A DNA stretch of 47,202 nt from Planctomycetota bacterium (GTDB taxonomy: Bacteria > Planctomycetota > Planctomycetia > Planctomycetales > Planctomycetaceae), in assembly GCA_003669575.1 (NCBI GenBank), contig QWOR01000351.1, forward strand, positions 1 to 47,202, written 5' to 3'. The notes beneath the pieces were generated by a model. It was not told the origin of the DNA, did no database searches, and saw only the letters and a program-made list of their open reading frames with translations. This document shows, in pieces, positions 8,104-17,464 of this stretch. The position numbers and the translations under genes are program-made. The first letter of the stretch is position 1, and every line of letters starts with the position of its first letter.

Positions 8104-9492
8104 TCATCTATCCCTGTTATCCTCCGATTCTTTTTGTTCAATTTTCTTAATGAGTTCGCTGTAACTCTGCGGAGTGATAGGGAATTTGCGAAACACGAGG
8201 ATGGCCAAGGCGAGCAAGATTCCGGGTAAGAGCACAAAAACCAACCTGAGCCCGTTCAAAACTGGGAGAGTTGGCTGAACCTGCCCATCGTAACCAATCG
8301 CGTGCAACAATTGCCCAACGAGGAGAAAACAGAGCCCCGTGGAGATCTTCCAGGAGAAATTCGCAACGCCAGCATACATTCCTTCGCGACGCTGTCCTGT
8401 TCTCACCTGTTCCCATTCGATCACATCGGGTTCAATCGCTCCCGGAAGGATCAGCACCCCACTGCTCGCTGCTCCCATCAGCCCTGCGACGAGATAGATC
8501 GCAGACACACTCCACGCCACAGCGACAAAGCTCGTAATCACAGCCCCCCAGCACACCATGGCCAGGATGTAGGTTCGTTTTTTTCCGATACGGTTCGACA
8601 GCATGATCCAGAACTTCGGGCTGGCCAGACTCCCGAAGAAATAGGCCAACAACGGTGGAATCGAGTCCTGCTTTGGAATGCCGTGCATATGTTCTAGTAA
8701 GTAAAATAAGAGTGAAGCTGTGACCCGATCGGCGACAGCCACAAGTGTAAATGTGATGAGAAGAATCACGAATGGCTTGTTTTGGAAAGTGGCGTGTACG
8801 CTTCGGAAAAACCCCTCTCTGTCTTCGTGGCCGACAGGAACAGATTCTTTCGTTCCGACAAAAGTGATGACTGCCGCAGCCACCGCAACCACCCCCATGA
8901 ACACTGCAGCTGCTGGATAATATTTCGATTCCTCGAGAGTGGTCATTGCATGGGCGTTTGTCGACATGGCAGCCACGACGGCGAGCATGACAGGAACCGA
9001 CAATGTAGAAATCATTTCAGCCACAATTTCCATCAATCGCCGATAGCCTGAGATGCGAGTCCGGTCGTCATAGTTCGTGGTCAGTTCCCATGACAACGCG
9101 AGATACGGAATACCGAATACCGTGAGCGACGTAATGAGTAAGCTGGAAATGGTTGTCAAATAGACAAACACCTTGAGCTCGCTTCCTGATGGTGGAATCA
9201 TCAGGAGATAAAAGAAGAAGGCTGCTGGTATAGCCCCCAACAGGAAGTAGGGCCTGCGTCGTCCAAACCGCGACCTTGTCCGATCAGAAAGAAATCCGAT
9301 CAGCGGATCTGAACATGCGTCGACAATAAATCGAATCGAGAATGCGTACCCAACGAGTCGTGGATCTAGAAAGACCACATCGGTATAGAAATTCATCAAA
9401 TAGAGACCGCAGAACGCGTAGATGCTTGTCTCGATGATGCTGCCAGCGCTGTAACACAACAGCGTCTTGCGACTCAAAGCTCCAGTCTGCAT
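8104..9492 (-). CDS. GPH-family (MelB-like) sugar:cation symporter, major facilitator superfamily
   Basis: A 462-residue inner-membrane transporter with about twelve hydrophobic segments. The region SIRFIVDACSDPLIGFLSD followed by RTRSRFGRRRPYFLLG is the conserved loop 2-3 signature of glycoside-pentoside-hexuronide symporters, where the aspartates bind cation and sugar. WEQVRTGQRREGMYAG in the second half is also typical of the family. The ATG at 9492 is preferred because AAGG lies five bases upstream; the longer frame begins at a GTG two codons earlier. The substrate cannot be predicted from the sequence and no sugar-metabolism gene is adjacent. It lies upstream of the kinase-STAND gene on the same strand but is separated by 137 bases containing a tandem repeat. 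Confidence 0.88.
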   Translation of the reverse strand: MQTGALSRKTLLCYSAGSIIETSIYAFCGLYLMNFYTDVVFLDPRLVGYAFSIRFIVDACSDPLIGFLSDRTRSRFGRRRPYFLLGAIPAAFFFYLLMIPPSGSELKVFVYLTTISSLLITSLTVFGIPYLALSWELTTNYDDRTRISGYRRLMEIVAEMISTLSVPVMLAVVAAMSTNAHAMTTLEESKYYPAAAVFMGVVAVAAAVITFVGTKESVPVGHEDREGFFRSVHATFQNKPFVILLITFTLVAVADRVTASLLFYLLEHMHGIPKQDSIPPLLAYFFGSLASPKFWIMLSNRIGKKRTYILAMVCWGAVITSFVAVAWSVSAIYLVAGLMGAASSGVLILPGAIEPDVIEWEQVRTGQRREGMYAGVANFSWKISTGLCFLLVGQLLHAIGYDGQVQPTLPVLNGLRLVFVLLPGILLALAILVFRKFPITPQSYSELIKKIEQKESEDNRDR

Positions 9493-10484
<992 letters not shown>

Positions 10485-10498
10485 GAGCAGTTCTTCGT

Positions 10499-10528
10499 AT
10501 TATGTTGTCATCGAGCGGGATGATGCAA
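10499..10528 (-). promoter_or_regulatory. Probable promoter of tRNA-Gly
   Basis: On the minus strand, TTGCAT (10528-10523) and CATAAT (10504-10499) are 18 bases apart, and the expected start point is a few bases before the tRNA 5' end. Position and spacing fit a housekeeping promoter; the -10 box differs from consensus at one base. Confidence 0.45.
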
Positions 10529-10585
10529 GCTTGCTGGATGGGCTGGGTTCGCTGACTTTGATCGTGGTTTGAGGAGTTCTATTGC

Positions 10586-11293
10586 ATGGCGTCTGTCGTT
10601 GATCTGCATGCTTTGCACCGTTTCCATCTCGCTTTGAAGAGTGTTCAGGACGAGCTGGCCCGTGGGCCGCGGCAGGTCCGGGCACGTGATAATCAGCTGG
10701 CACAGCTGGATGTGGAAAAGAAGGCCAAGGAAGACGAACTCAAGCAGACGCGGGCAGCCACCGATCGCAAGAACCTCGATCTGAAGTCGAGCGAGAGCAA
10801 GCTCAAGGACCTTGATCGCAAGCTCAATGAAGCGGCTTCAAATCGCGAGTTCGACATTCTCAAGGGACAGATTGCAGCTGACCAGGCGTCGAATTCAGTC
10901 CTGCAGGACGAGATTCTCGAATCGCTGGAAAAGGTCGACCGGATCATGCAGGAGATCGCCGCGATCGCTGAGCGGCGAGCAAAACTCGAAACTGAACGCA
11001 ATGCTTTTGCCGCCCAGATCGACGCCCAGGCAGCTGACCTTCGCAAGCAGGAATCGGAGCTGAAGGGTCAGGTTCAGGAAGCGGAGAAGATGATCCCCGA
11101 ATCGATCAAGGCCCACTATCGGCGGTTGGTCGATGCCTATGGGGCGGACGGGATGGCCTCGATCGACAATGGGATGTGCACGCACTGTTTCGTCAGCCTC
11201 ACGCCACAGATCGCCGTCGTGATTGGAAGTGGAACGGGAACGCCGACGTTCTGTCCGTCATGTGATCGTTTGCTATACGCCATCATGTCGTAG
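10586..11293 (+). CDS. Coiled-coil protein with C-terminal C4 zinc ribbon
   Basis: 235 residues. Positions 10 to about 175 are a long charged coiled coil rich in Lys, Glu, Gln and Ala, followed by a zinc ribbon with ligands C198, C201 (CTHC) and C223, C226 (CPSC). This is the widespread bacterial family formerly called DUF164, in which the coil forms a hairpin and the ribbon probably contacts RNA or protein; the exact role varies and is not settled here. GAGGAG lies nine bases before the ATG. The gene converges with the CoA ligase gene, leaving only 34 bases between them, and begins about 100 bases from the divergent tRNA-Gly. Confidence 0.85.
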   Translation: MASVVDLHALHRFHLALKSVQDELARGPRQVRARDNQLAQLDVEKKAKEDELKQTRAATDRKNLDLKSSESKLKDLDRKLNEAASNREFDILKGQIAADQASNSVLQDEILESLEKVDRIMQEIAAIAERRAKLETERNAFAAQIDAQAADLRKQESELKGQVQEAEKMIPESIKAHYRRLVDAYGADGMASIDNGMCTHCFVSLTPQIAVVIGSGTGTPTFCPSCDRLLYAIMS

Positions 11294-11327
11294 AGCGCAA
11301 TGATGTCGACCACACGCCCGTACGCAC

Positions 11328-12611
11328 TCACGACACCAGCTTGGTCACCCGCTGTCGCTTGAACTCCGAGCGAGGCAGGCTACCGCATTCCACGGGCTGC
11401 AGCTCTGGCTGGAACGCCAGGCGATCCGAAATTCGCCGCCCCATACGGTTCACCAGCTCATCGAGTGAGTCACGATTTTGAGCCATCGCGGGCTCGGTTT
11501 CGAACTCGATTTTCAATTGCAGCATTTCCTGGCGTTTGACGACGGAGAGTCGAAACTCCGTGACTTCGGGGAAGCCGCGCAGGACAGCCTCCACGCTGCT
11601 CGGAAAGACGTTGTTGCCTCGAATAATCAGCATGTCATCCGAGCGACCAAGTACCCCCCCTTCCAGACGCAACAGTCCATCGCCCCCAGCGCTGGCTTCC
11701 AGGGAGGCTTTCACCAGATCGCCTGTACGGTAACGCAACACTGGTTGGCCAATGCGGCCGAGATTCGTCATGACCAGTTCACCGATCTGTCCCGGTTGAG
11801 CGGGAACTCCGGTGGTGGGGTCGATCACTTCGGCAATCGATTCGGTTTCCAGAACGGTCAAGCTTCCCGGATGCGTCTCGGACTCGATCCCGAGTGACCC
11901 GAGATCGGTCATGCCCCAGTGATCGAAGACGCGGGCACCCCACTCCCGCTCGATACGGGCTCGAGTCTCAGCCACGGCCCCCCCTGGTTCGCCTGCCACA
12001 ATGATAGCCCGCACTGCGGACCTGCCGAGATCGATTCCCTCTTTCCGAGCAACCTCAGCCAGACGCAAGGCATAGGTCGGAGTACAACAAACGACCGTGC
12101 ATTGATGCTCGATGATCTGTCGCAGCCTGATTTCGCTGCTGAGGCCCCCCATTGCCAAACACAAGTTTCCACGCCGCACGCCGCCTTCAAAAGCGGCCCA
12201 GAAACCAATGAAGGGGCCGAACGAAAACGGGAAGGCAAGAACATCATCCGCTCGCAAGCCGACCAGCTGGTAGATCTGCGTCCAGCACTCCATGAACCAG
12301 TTCCAACTGGCCGTCGTGTCGAGCCAATACATTGGTCGACCGGTCGTGCCTGAAGTCTGGTGCAGCCGGACGTAGCTGGTGATCGGGTAGGTCAGGTTCG
12401 TGCCGTAGCGCGGATGGGTGTTCTGATCAGCGACCAGTTCCGATTTCGTGAGCAGCGGGAGCGCCCGCCACTGCTCAAGCGATTCGACTGGACCGGCTCC
12501 CAGGCCCGCTTGCTCCAGCCGTGTCGACCAGAACGGGTTCCGCCCGCGAAGCTCGTCCAGCATCTGGTTCAGACGCATTCGCTGGTGAGGAAGCAGGTCG
12601 GAACGAAACAC
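11328..12611 (-). CDS. PaaK-like (phenylacetate-CoA ligase family) acyl/aryl-CoA ligase
   Basis: Adenylate-forming enzyme expected to activate an aromatic or other carboxylic acid with ATP and CoA. Motifs: the ATP loop TSGTTGRP about 86-93 residues from the start, HWGMTDLG as the adenine-binding segment, YRTGDLV with the ribose-binding aspartate, and GRSDDMLIIRGNNVFPSSVE opening the mobile C-terminal domain. The longest frame starts at 12794, but its first 50-60 codons resemble nothing in the family. A GTG at 12611 has GGAG six bases upstream and gives 427 residues, the usual length, so I chose it. No phenylacetate genes are nearby, so the true substrate is open. Confidence 0.82.
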   Translation of the reverse strand: MFRSDLLPHQRMRLNQMLDELRGRNPFWSTRLEQAGLGAGPVESLEQWRALPLLTKSELVADQNTHPRYGTNLTYPITSYVRLHQTSGTTGRPMYWLDTTASWNWFMECWTQIYQLVGLRADDVLAFPFSFGPFIGFWAAFEGGVRRGNLCLAMGGLSSEIRLRQIIEHQCTVVCCTPTYALRLAEVARKEGIDLGRSAVRAIIVAGEPGGAVAETRARIEREWGARVFDHWGMTDLGSLGIESETHPGSLTVLETESIAEVIDPTTGVPAQPGQIGELVMTNLGRIGQPVLRYRTGDLVKASLEASAGGDGLLRLEGGVLGRSDDMLIIRGNNVFPSSVEAVLRGFPEVTEFRLSVVKRQEMLQLKIEFETEPAMAQNRDSLDELVNRMGRRISDRLAFQPELQPVECGSLPRSEFKRQRVTKLVS

Positions 12612-12965
12612 AAACGTCTCCGGATATGACACACAGGTGGGGCGAATGTTGGAGCTGCGATTATTCCACAATGGATGAGCCGGGGCAAACAGAGTGAGCA
12701 CGATGGCTCCAACCACCGATCCGGCTCTCCTTGAATTGCAGGAGCCCCGCCGATCGATAAGCGTCACTTTCAAGAGCCGAGGGCCAACGTCCATTCGCTC
12801 ACAGAGTCTGCCTCATCGCGTTTGCACAGAGAGCTAAAATACTCAACACGAGATTGCCCTTGCTGCCTCGATCCGCTTCGGGTAATTCATCGGATGGATG
12901 AGCACCAGCCCGCTGTCAATCAGCGTGGACAGCCTGGAAGTTCATGACCGAAGGGAGTCTCTTTC
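12612..12965. other. Divergent intergenic region between CoA ligase and ald
   Basis: About 350 bases holding the upstream regions of both genes. The CoA ligase frame stays open for 61 more codons into it, but that extension has no family similarity. No convincing promoter or palindrome was picked out. Confidence 0.4.
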
Positions 12966-14069
12966 ATGATCGTCGGCGTACCTCGCGAAATTAAGTCGGA
13001 TGAATACCGGGTAGCCATGCTGCCAGTAGGTGTGGAGGAACTGACCCGCCGCGGGCATCGCGTTCTCATCGAGCGTGGTGCGGGGCTGGGGAGCGGGATC
13101 GCGGATGACCAGTACGCCATTCACGGAGCTGAAGTCGTCGCCGATGCCGCCGCAGTGTTCGGCGAGGCCGATTTAATTGTGAAGGTCAAAGAGCCACAGA
13201 AGTCCGAGATCGCGCGCTTTCACCCGGGACAGATGCTGTTCACCTATCTGCACCTGGCGGCGGACGAAGAACTGACGCGGTCACTCTGTGCAACGGGCGT
13301 CACCGCCATTGCTTATGAAACACTCAAAGGCCCTAAGGGCGATCTGCCGCTGCTCACTCCCATGAGTGAAGTCGCCGGACGCATGAGTATCCAGGAGGGA
13401 GCGAAGTATCTCGAACGTCCGCAAGAAGGACGCGGGATTCTGCTGGGTGGAGTCCCCGGCGTGGAACCGGCGCATATCCTCATTCTCGGAGGCGGGGTTG
13501 TCGGTAAGAACGCTGCCCGCATCGCAGCTGGGTTTCAGGCGAATGTCTGCCTCATGGATGTCAGCGTTGATCGGCTGAGGTATCTGGAGGACATCATGCC
13601 GCCTAACGTCAATACCGTCTTCAGCGATCGACACAACATCCGTGAACAGCTCAGGCTCGCCGATCTGGTTATCGGGTCAGTACTCATTCCCGGAGCGAAG
13701 GCACCCCATCTGGTGAGCGAGAGTGATCTCAAGATCATGAAGCCAGGAGCCGTGATCATTGATGTCTGTATCGACCAGGGTGGCTGTGTCGAAACCAGTC
13801 GACCGACAACTCATTCCGACCCGACCTATGTCGAGGGTGGCATCGTGCACTATTGCGTGACAAACATGCCCGGAGCAGTCGGACGTACCAGTACGTATGC
13901 TCTCTGCAATGTCACATTGCCATATGTGATCACACTGGCCAGCATGGATCTGGGCGAAGCGATCCGCAAGACGCCGGGGCTGCGCGAGGCAGTGAATCTG
14001 TATCGGGGACAGGTGACCCATGAGGCAGTCGCGGGGACATTCCGGATGCCGCTGGCGTCAGTGGATTAA
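12966..14069 (+). CDS. ald: Alanine dehydrogenase
   Basis: NAD-dependent interconversion of L-alanine and pyruvate plus ammonia, a cytoplasmic hexamer linking nitrogen and central carbon metabolism. The 367 residues match the family end to end. Pyruvate-binding residues K75 and H96, the dinucleotide loop LGGGVVG at 174-180, the acidic residue D198 ending the second strand, and catalytic D270 in IDVCIDQGGC are all in their expected positions. AAGGGAG lies eight bases before the ATG. It appears to be transcribed alone; the SUI1-like gene follows 122 bases later on the same strand. Confidence 0.97.
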   Translation: MIVGVPREIKSDEYRVAMLPVGVEELTRRGHRVLIERGAGLGSGIADDQYAIHGAEVVADAAAVFGEADLIVKVKEPQKSEIARFHPGQMLFTYLHLAADEELTRSLCATGVTAIAYETLKGPKGDLPLLTPMSEVAGRMSIQEGAKYLERPQEGRGILLGGVPGVEPAHILILGGGVVGKNAARIAAGFQANVCLMDVSVDRLRYLEDIMPPNVNTVFSDRHNIREQLRLADLVIGSVLIPGAKAPHLVSESDLKIMKPGAVIIDVCIDQGGCVETSRPTTHSDPTYVEGGIVHYCVTNMPGAVGRTSTYALCNVTLPYVITLASMDLGEAIRKTPGLREAVNLYRGQVTHEAVAGTFRMPLASVD

Positions 14070-14191
14070 GGTCGAATGAGTCACTGTCGTCGCTCCGGGC
14101 CGACAGGATTGCATGTCCCGTTTGACCCAGAAGTGGCCCGCCGAGACGGCCCATCATCTCACTGAACTCACCACGCCACCAAGGTATTACC

Positions 14192-14533
14192 GTGCGACTT
14201 TTTGAAGGCACTCCGTTCGACCGTCCGCCCGAATGCGAACGCTGCGGACGATTGGAATCCGAGTGTCAGTGCCCTCCGCCGGAACCGATTCGTCTGGCTC
14301 CGGAGAAGCAAACAGCTGTGATCGCGATCGAGAGTCGCAAGAATGGAAAGCGGGTGACGGTCGTTCGTGGACTGCGCGCGGAAGGGAATGACCTGCCCGG
14401 GCTGCTGGCCAAACTCAAGCTGCAATGTGGAGCGGGCGGTACGTTGAAAGACAGCGAGATCGAGATCCAGGGTGAACAGCTGGACCGAGTGCGCCAGGTA
14501 CTGACCAAGATTGGGTATCGAGTAAAAGGGTAG
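14192..14533 (+). CDS. SUI1/eIF1-like translation factor with N-terminal cysteine knuckle
   Basis: 113 residues; the SUI1 domain (about 45-112) contains KNGKRVTVVRGL, LLAKLKLQCGAGGTLKD and EIQGEQLDRVRQVLTKIGY, the conserved core shared by eIF1 and bacterial YciH. These proteins bind the small ribosomal subunit and influence start-codon choice; the bacterial role is modest and incompletely known. The first 30 residues carry C15, C18, C25 and C27 in a CxxC...CxC arrangement that could bind zinc, an addition to the minimal fold. The start is GTG with AAGG eight bases upstream; no ATG is available in the right place. Confidence 0.88.
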   Translation: MRLFEGTPFDRPPECERCGRLESECQCPPPEPIRLAPEKQTAVIAIESRKNGKRVTVVRGLRAEGNDLPGLLAKLKLQCGAGGTLKDSEIEIQGEQLDRVRQVLTKIGYRVKG

Positions 14534-14661
14534 TCGAAGTCACGATCCAGAAAGAGAACACCAGGCGTGACTCGCTACGATGACCAGCACAGGTACAGTT
14601 GCTAGAGTGTGCATACGCTCAATCAGTCGTCGACACAAACCGTCAGTGGCGGGAGTGGTGG

Positions 14662-15822
14662 ATGTTGAAGATCACCCGGCTGGAAGTGTTTGTGATCGGT
14701 GACGGTCCGGAGATCGATCCCGACAAAGGGGGCGTCGAACCGCTCGCCTGCCTCCGGGTCCACACGAGCGATGGACTTATCGGTTTTTCCGAGGTATTTC
14801 GCGTCCCTCCAGGCGTTGTGCAGGCCACCGTTGGTGATCGCAATACCCACTTCGGCCGACTGCTGATCGGTCAGGAGATCACACATCCCGAGCGAATCTG
14901 GCAGCATGTCTGGGACTCGCTGATTCATACCAATCGACGCGGCTGGGAGATCATCATCCTGGGCGCGATCGATGTCGCGATCTGGGACATCTATGGACAG
15001 GCTCTTGGCCAGCCGGTCTGGAAGCTATTGGGAGGTGCCCAGCGTGGGTTCTTTCAGACACATTCCGAAACGCGAATAAACAGCGTTGTCCCTTACTGCA
15101 CCATCGTCTCCGACCGCTGGGGCGGCGAGGCGATGTTCACTCAGCAGACCAAACGTGTCGAACAGCTGTTGAAGCTCGGATACCGGGCCTTCAAAGTCGA
15201 ACCGATGATGTCGAGCCCGCGCGATGTCGTCGAACTGACGCGTCGCACGCGTGAGGTACTCGGCCCGGAACCGGCTCTGATGGTCGATGTCGGCTATCTG
15301 TTCAACGACGTTCCGAAAGTTGCGAAGATTTGCCGCGATCTCGAAGAGTTCAACATTGAGTTCTTCGAAACGCCGTTCCCGGTCGACACGCCCGAACCCT
15401 ACGCTCGCCTGGCGGAACTCACCTCGATCCCAATCGCGATGGGCGAACACGGCGTCACACGTTGGGAATTCCTCGACATGATGGACCGCGGCCGTATCTC
15501 GGTCGTACAGCCTTACATGACGACATGCGGCGGATTGACGGAAGCCAAACGCATCGTCGATCTGGCGCTCCCGCGCGGGGCACAGGTCTGCCCCGGCAAC
15601 TGGTCGACGCAGATTCTTGGTACCGCTTCCGTCCATCTGGCTGCGTACTCACCCGTCACTCCATTCATCGAGTTCGCTCCTGCGGAGGTCTTTGAGTCCC
15701 CGCTCCGTCGTGAGTTGCAGGAGGCCGGACTGCCTGTCAAGAACGGCGAGATCGAATTCCCCACTCGTCCCGGAATCGGGTTCGAGTTCCCCACAGAGAT
15801 TGCAGAGAAGTACCGCATGTAG
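14662..15822 (+). CDS. Mandelate racemase/muconate lactonizing enzyme family protein (enolase superfamily)
   Basis: A 386-residue cytoplasmic enzyme of the enolase superfamily, probably a sugar-acid dehydratase. Three metal ligands are visible: D209 (LMVDVGY), E236 (FFETPFP) and E262 (MGEHG). K178 in FKVE stands where the family's catalytic lysine pair lies, but the second lysine is replaced by E180. The last barrel has CPGNWSTQ where many acid-sugar dehydratases carry a histidine. The ATG has GGGAG six bases upstream; the longer frame from a TTG at 14599 adds 21 unconserved residues. An MFS transporter follows after 59 bases, suggesting joint uptake and breakdown of one sugar acid. The substrate cannot be assigned from sequence. 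Confidence 0.87.
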   Translation: MLKITRLEVFVIGDGPEIDPDKGGVEPLACLRVHTSDGLIGFSEVFRVPPGVVQATVGDRNTHFGRLLIGQEITHPERIWQHVWDSLIHTNRRGWEIIILGAIDVAIWDIYGQALGQPVWKLLGGAQRGFFQTHSETRINSVVPYCTIVSDRWGGEAMFTQQTKRVEQLLKLGYRAFKVEPMMSSPRDVVELTRRTREVLGPEPALMVDVGYLFNDVPKVAKICRDLEEFNIEFFETPFPVDTPEPYARLAELTSIPIAMGEHGVTRWEFLDMMDRGRISVVQPYMTTCGGLTEAKRIVDLALPRGAQVCPGNWSTQILGTASVHLAAYSPVTPFIEFAPAEVFESPLRRELQEAGLPVKNGEIEFPTRPGIGFEFPTEIAEKYRM

Positions 15823-15881
15823 CCCCGGCGCCACGTGGCCCCATGACCTTGAACCACTGATTCCCCAGCTCCGAGAGTTCT

Positions 15882-17231
15882 ATGAGCCAAACAGTGACAC
15901 CACCCGTCTCACCTGCCAATCGGTGGCTGATCATTCTCCTGCTGATGGGCTTCGCCGCTCTGGGGCACTTCAACCGGATCGGGATCGGTGTGGCGGGAAC
16001 CGAGGTCTTCATTCGTCCCACGGTCACCGAGGGAGCCCCTGCCCCCGCAACGAAAGAGGAACCCAAGGGGGCGCGCCCTGCGTTCTATCAGGCATTCTCC
16101 GAAGTCGAGATGGGGTGGGTCTACACGGCGTTCCTGGTGGTTTACACCTGTGCGATGTTGCCGGGAGGTTGGCTGATTGACCGGATCGGGTCAGTCCGGG
16201 CGATGACACTTCTCGGTCTGACGATGGGGTCCTTTGTCATGCTGACAGGGGTCTTCGGCTGGGTGATGAGTACTCCGCACCAGCTGTGGTTTGGCTTTCT
16301 GGTGATTCGCGGACTGGCGGGAATGTGCAGTGCCCCGCTGCACCCCGGAGCTTCGCACGCCATCGCCGATGTGACCGAGCCGGTGGGCCGATCGACCGGG
16401 AACGGGCTCGTCACTGCGGGGGCAGTGCTGGGGATTTCCTGTACCTACCCGTTGTTCGGCTGGATGATCGACCGGTTCACGTGGCAGTGGGCCTTTGTCA
16501 TCAGCGGAGGCGTCCTCATCAGTTACGCGTGCTTGTGGCGATTCCTGGCCAAGGGACGGATCCCCGGTCCAGCGCATGAGTCAGCCCCGGAAGTTGAAGT
16601 GGCACACACCGCCTCCGATTCTCCCTGGTCACTCCTCAGTCATAGCGGGCTGTGGCTGGTTTCGATCAGCTACTTTGCCTACAGCTATTACCAATACCTG
16701 ATGTTCTACTGGATGAATTTCTACTTCGAGAAAGTACTGCATGTCCCAGCTCAGGAGTCACGGGACTACTCGTTTGTGATCACGGTCTGCCAGGGAGCTG
16801 GGATGTTTCTGGGAGGGCTGTTGACCGACCTGATCTGCCGATTGGTCGGCGTTTCTCTGGGACGCCGGTTGTTCATGGTGGGAGGCATGGGGCTGTGTGC
16901 ATTGCTCACGCTTGTGGCGGTGAATCAGACAGTTTCGCACCAGGTGGCATTGTTTATGGCTCTGGCGATGGGAGCTCAAGGGATGTGCGAGTGCGTCTAT
17001 TGGACGACAGCTACTGAACTCGGTGGCCGCTCACGAGGCTTTTCAGGGGCGTTCCTGAACACGATAGGCAATGTGGGAGGGTTCATCTCGCCCGTGCTCA
17101 CTCCCAAGCTGGCAGAAAACATGGGCTGGACCGGAGCGATCGGGATTGCCTGTGCAGTTTGTGGTTTCGGCGGCCTGATCTGGCTATGGATCAACACCAC
17201 AGCTTCGAAGCCGACTGTGACTGTCAGCTGA
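15882..17231 (+). CDS. Major facilitator superfamily transporter, anion:cation symporter (ACS)-like
   Basis: 449 residues with about twelve hydrophobic segments. GGWLIDRIGSVRAM between helices 2 and 3 and RGLAGMCSAPLHPGAS in helix 4 resemble hexuronate and galactonate transporters of the ACS family. A proline/charged insert of about 40 residues (EGAPAPATKEEPKGARPAF region, about 47-70) follows helix 1 and is longer than usual. It begins 59 bases after the enolase-superfamily gene, with CCGAGAG four bases before the ATG, so the two genes probably form an operon for an acidic sugar. Transport mode and substrate are inferred from the family and context. Confidence 0.86.
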   Translation: MSQTVTPPVSPANRWLIILLLMGFAALGHFNRIGIGVAGTEVFIRPTVTEGAPAPATKEEPKGARPAFYQAFSEVEMGWVYTAFLVVYTCAMLPGGWLIDRIGSVRAMTLLGLTMGSFVMLTGVFGWVMSTPHQLWFGFLVIRGLAGMCSAPLHPGASHAIADVTEPVGRSTGNGLVTAGAVLGISCTYPLFGWMIDRFTWQWAFVISGGVLISYACLWRFLAKGRIPGPAHESAPEVEVAHTASDSPWSLLSHSGLWLVSISYFAYSYYQYLMFYWMNFYFEKVLHVPAQESRDYSFVITVCQGAGMFLGGLLTDLICRLVGVSLGRRLFMVGGMGLCALLTLVAVNQTVSHQVALFMALAMGAQGMCECVYWTTATELGGRSRGFSGAFLNTIGNVGGFISPVLTPKLAENMGWTGAIGIACAVCGFGGLIWLWINTTASKPTVTVS

Positions 17232-17262
17232 TGTTGATTGCCATCATCGCTCTCTACCACCA

Positions 17263-17395
17263 ACCCGAAGCGTCAGCGAGGGCGAATGGGAAACTGATGC
17301 GAATTCCAGGCAGCACGATGATCTTGCATGGCCCTCTGGAGGACCATGCATAAAAGTTATGTCTAGTGACGCTCGCCCTCGCTGACGCTTCGGGT
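17263..17395. repeat. Nested palindromic element in an intergenic region
   Basis: A perfect 23-bp inverted repeat: left arm 17263-17285 (ACCCGAAGCGTCAGCGAGGG...), right arm 17373-17395. Between them sits a second hairpin at about 17327-17352 with TGCATGG/CCATGCA ends. It lies between two same-strand genes. The CCCGAAGCGT-AGCGAGGG motif is one I recall as frequent between planctomycete genes; copy number here cannot be counted. Confidence 0.85.
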
Positions 17396-17464
17396 GAGTA
17401 AAGACGACCTCAGCGTGTGATTCTTCCTCCAACACTAAGCACTCAACTCTCAACCTCCCCCACC

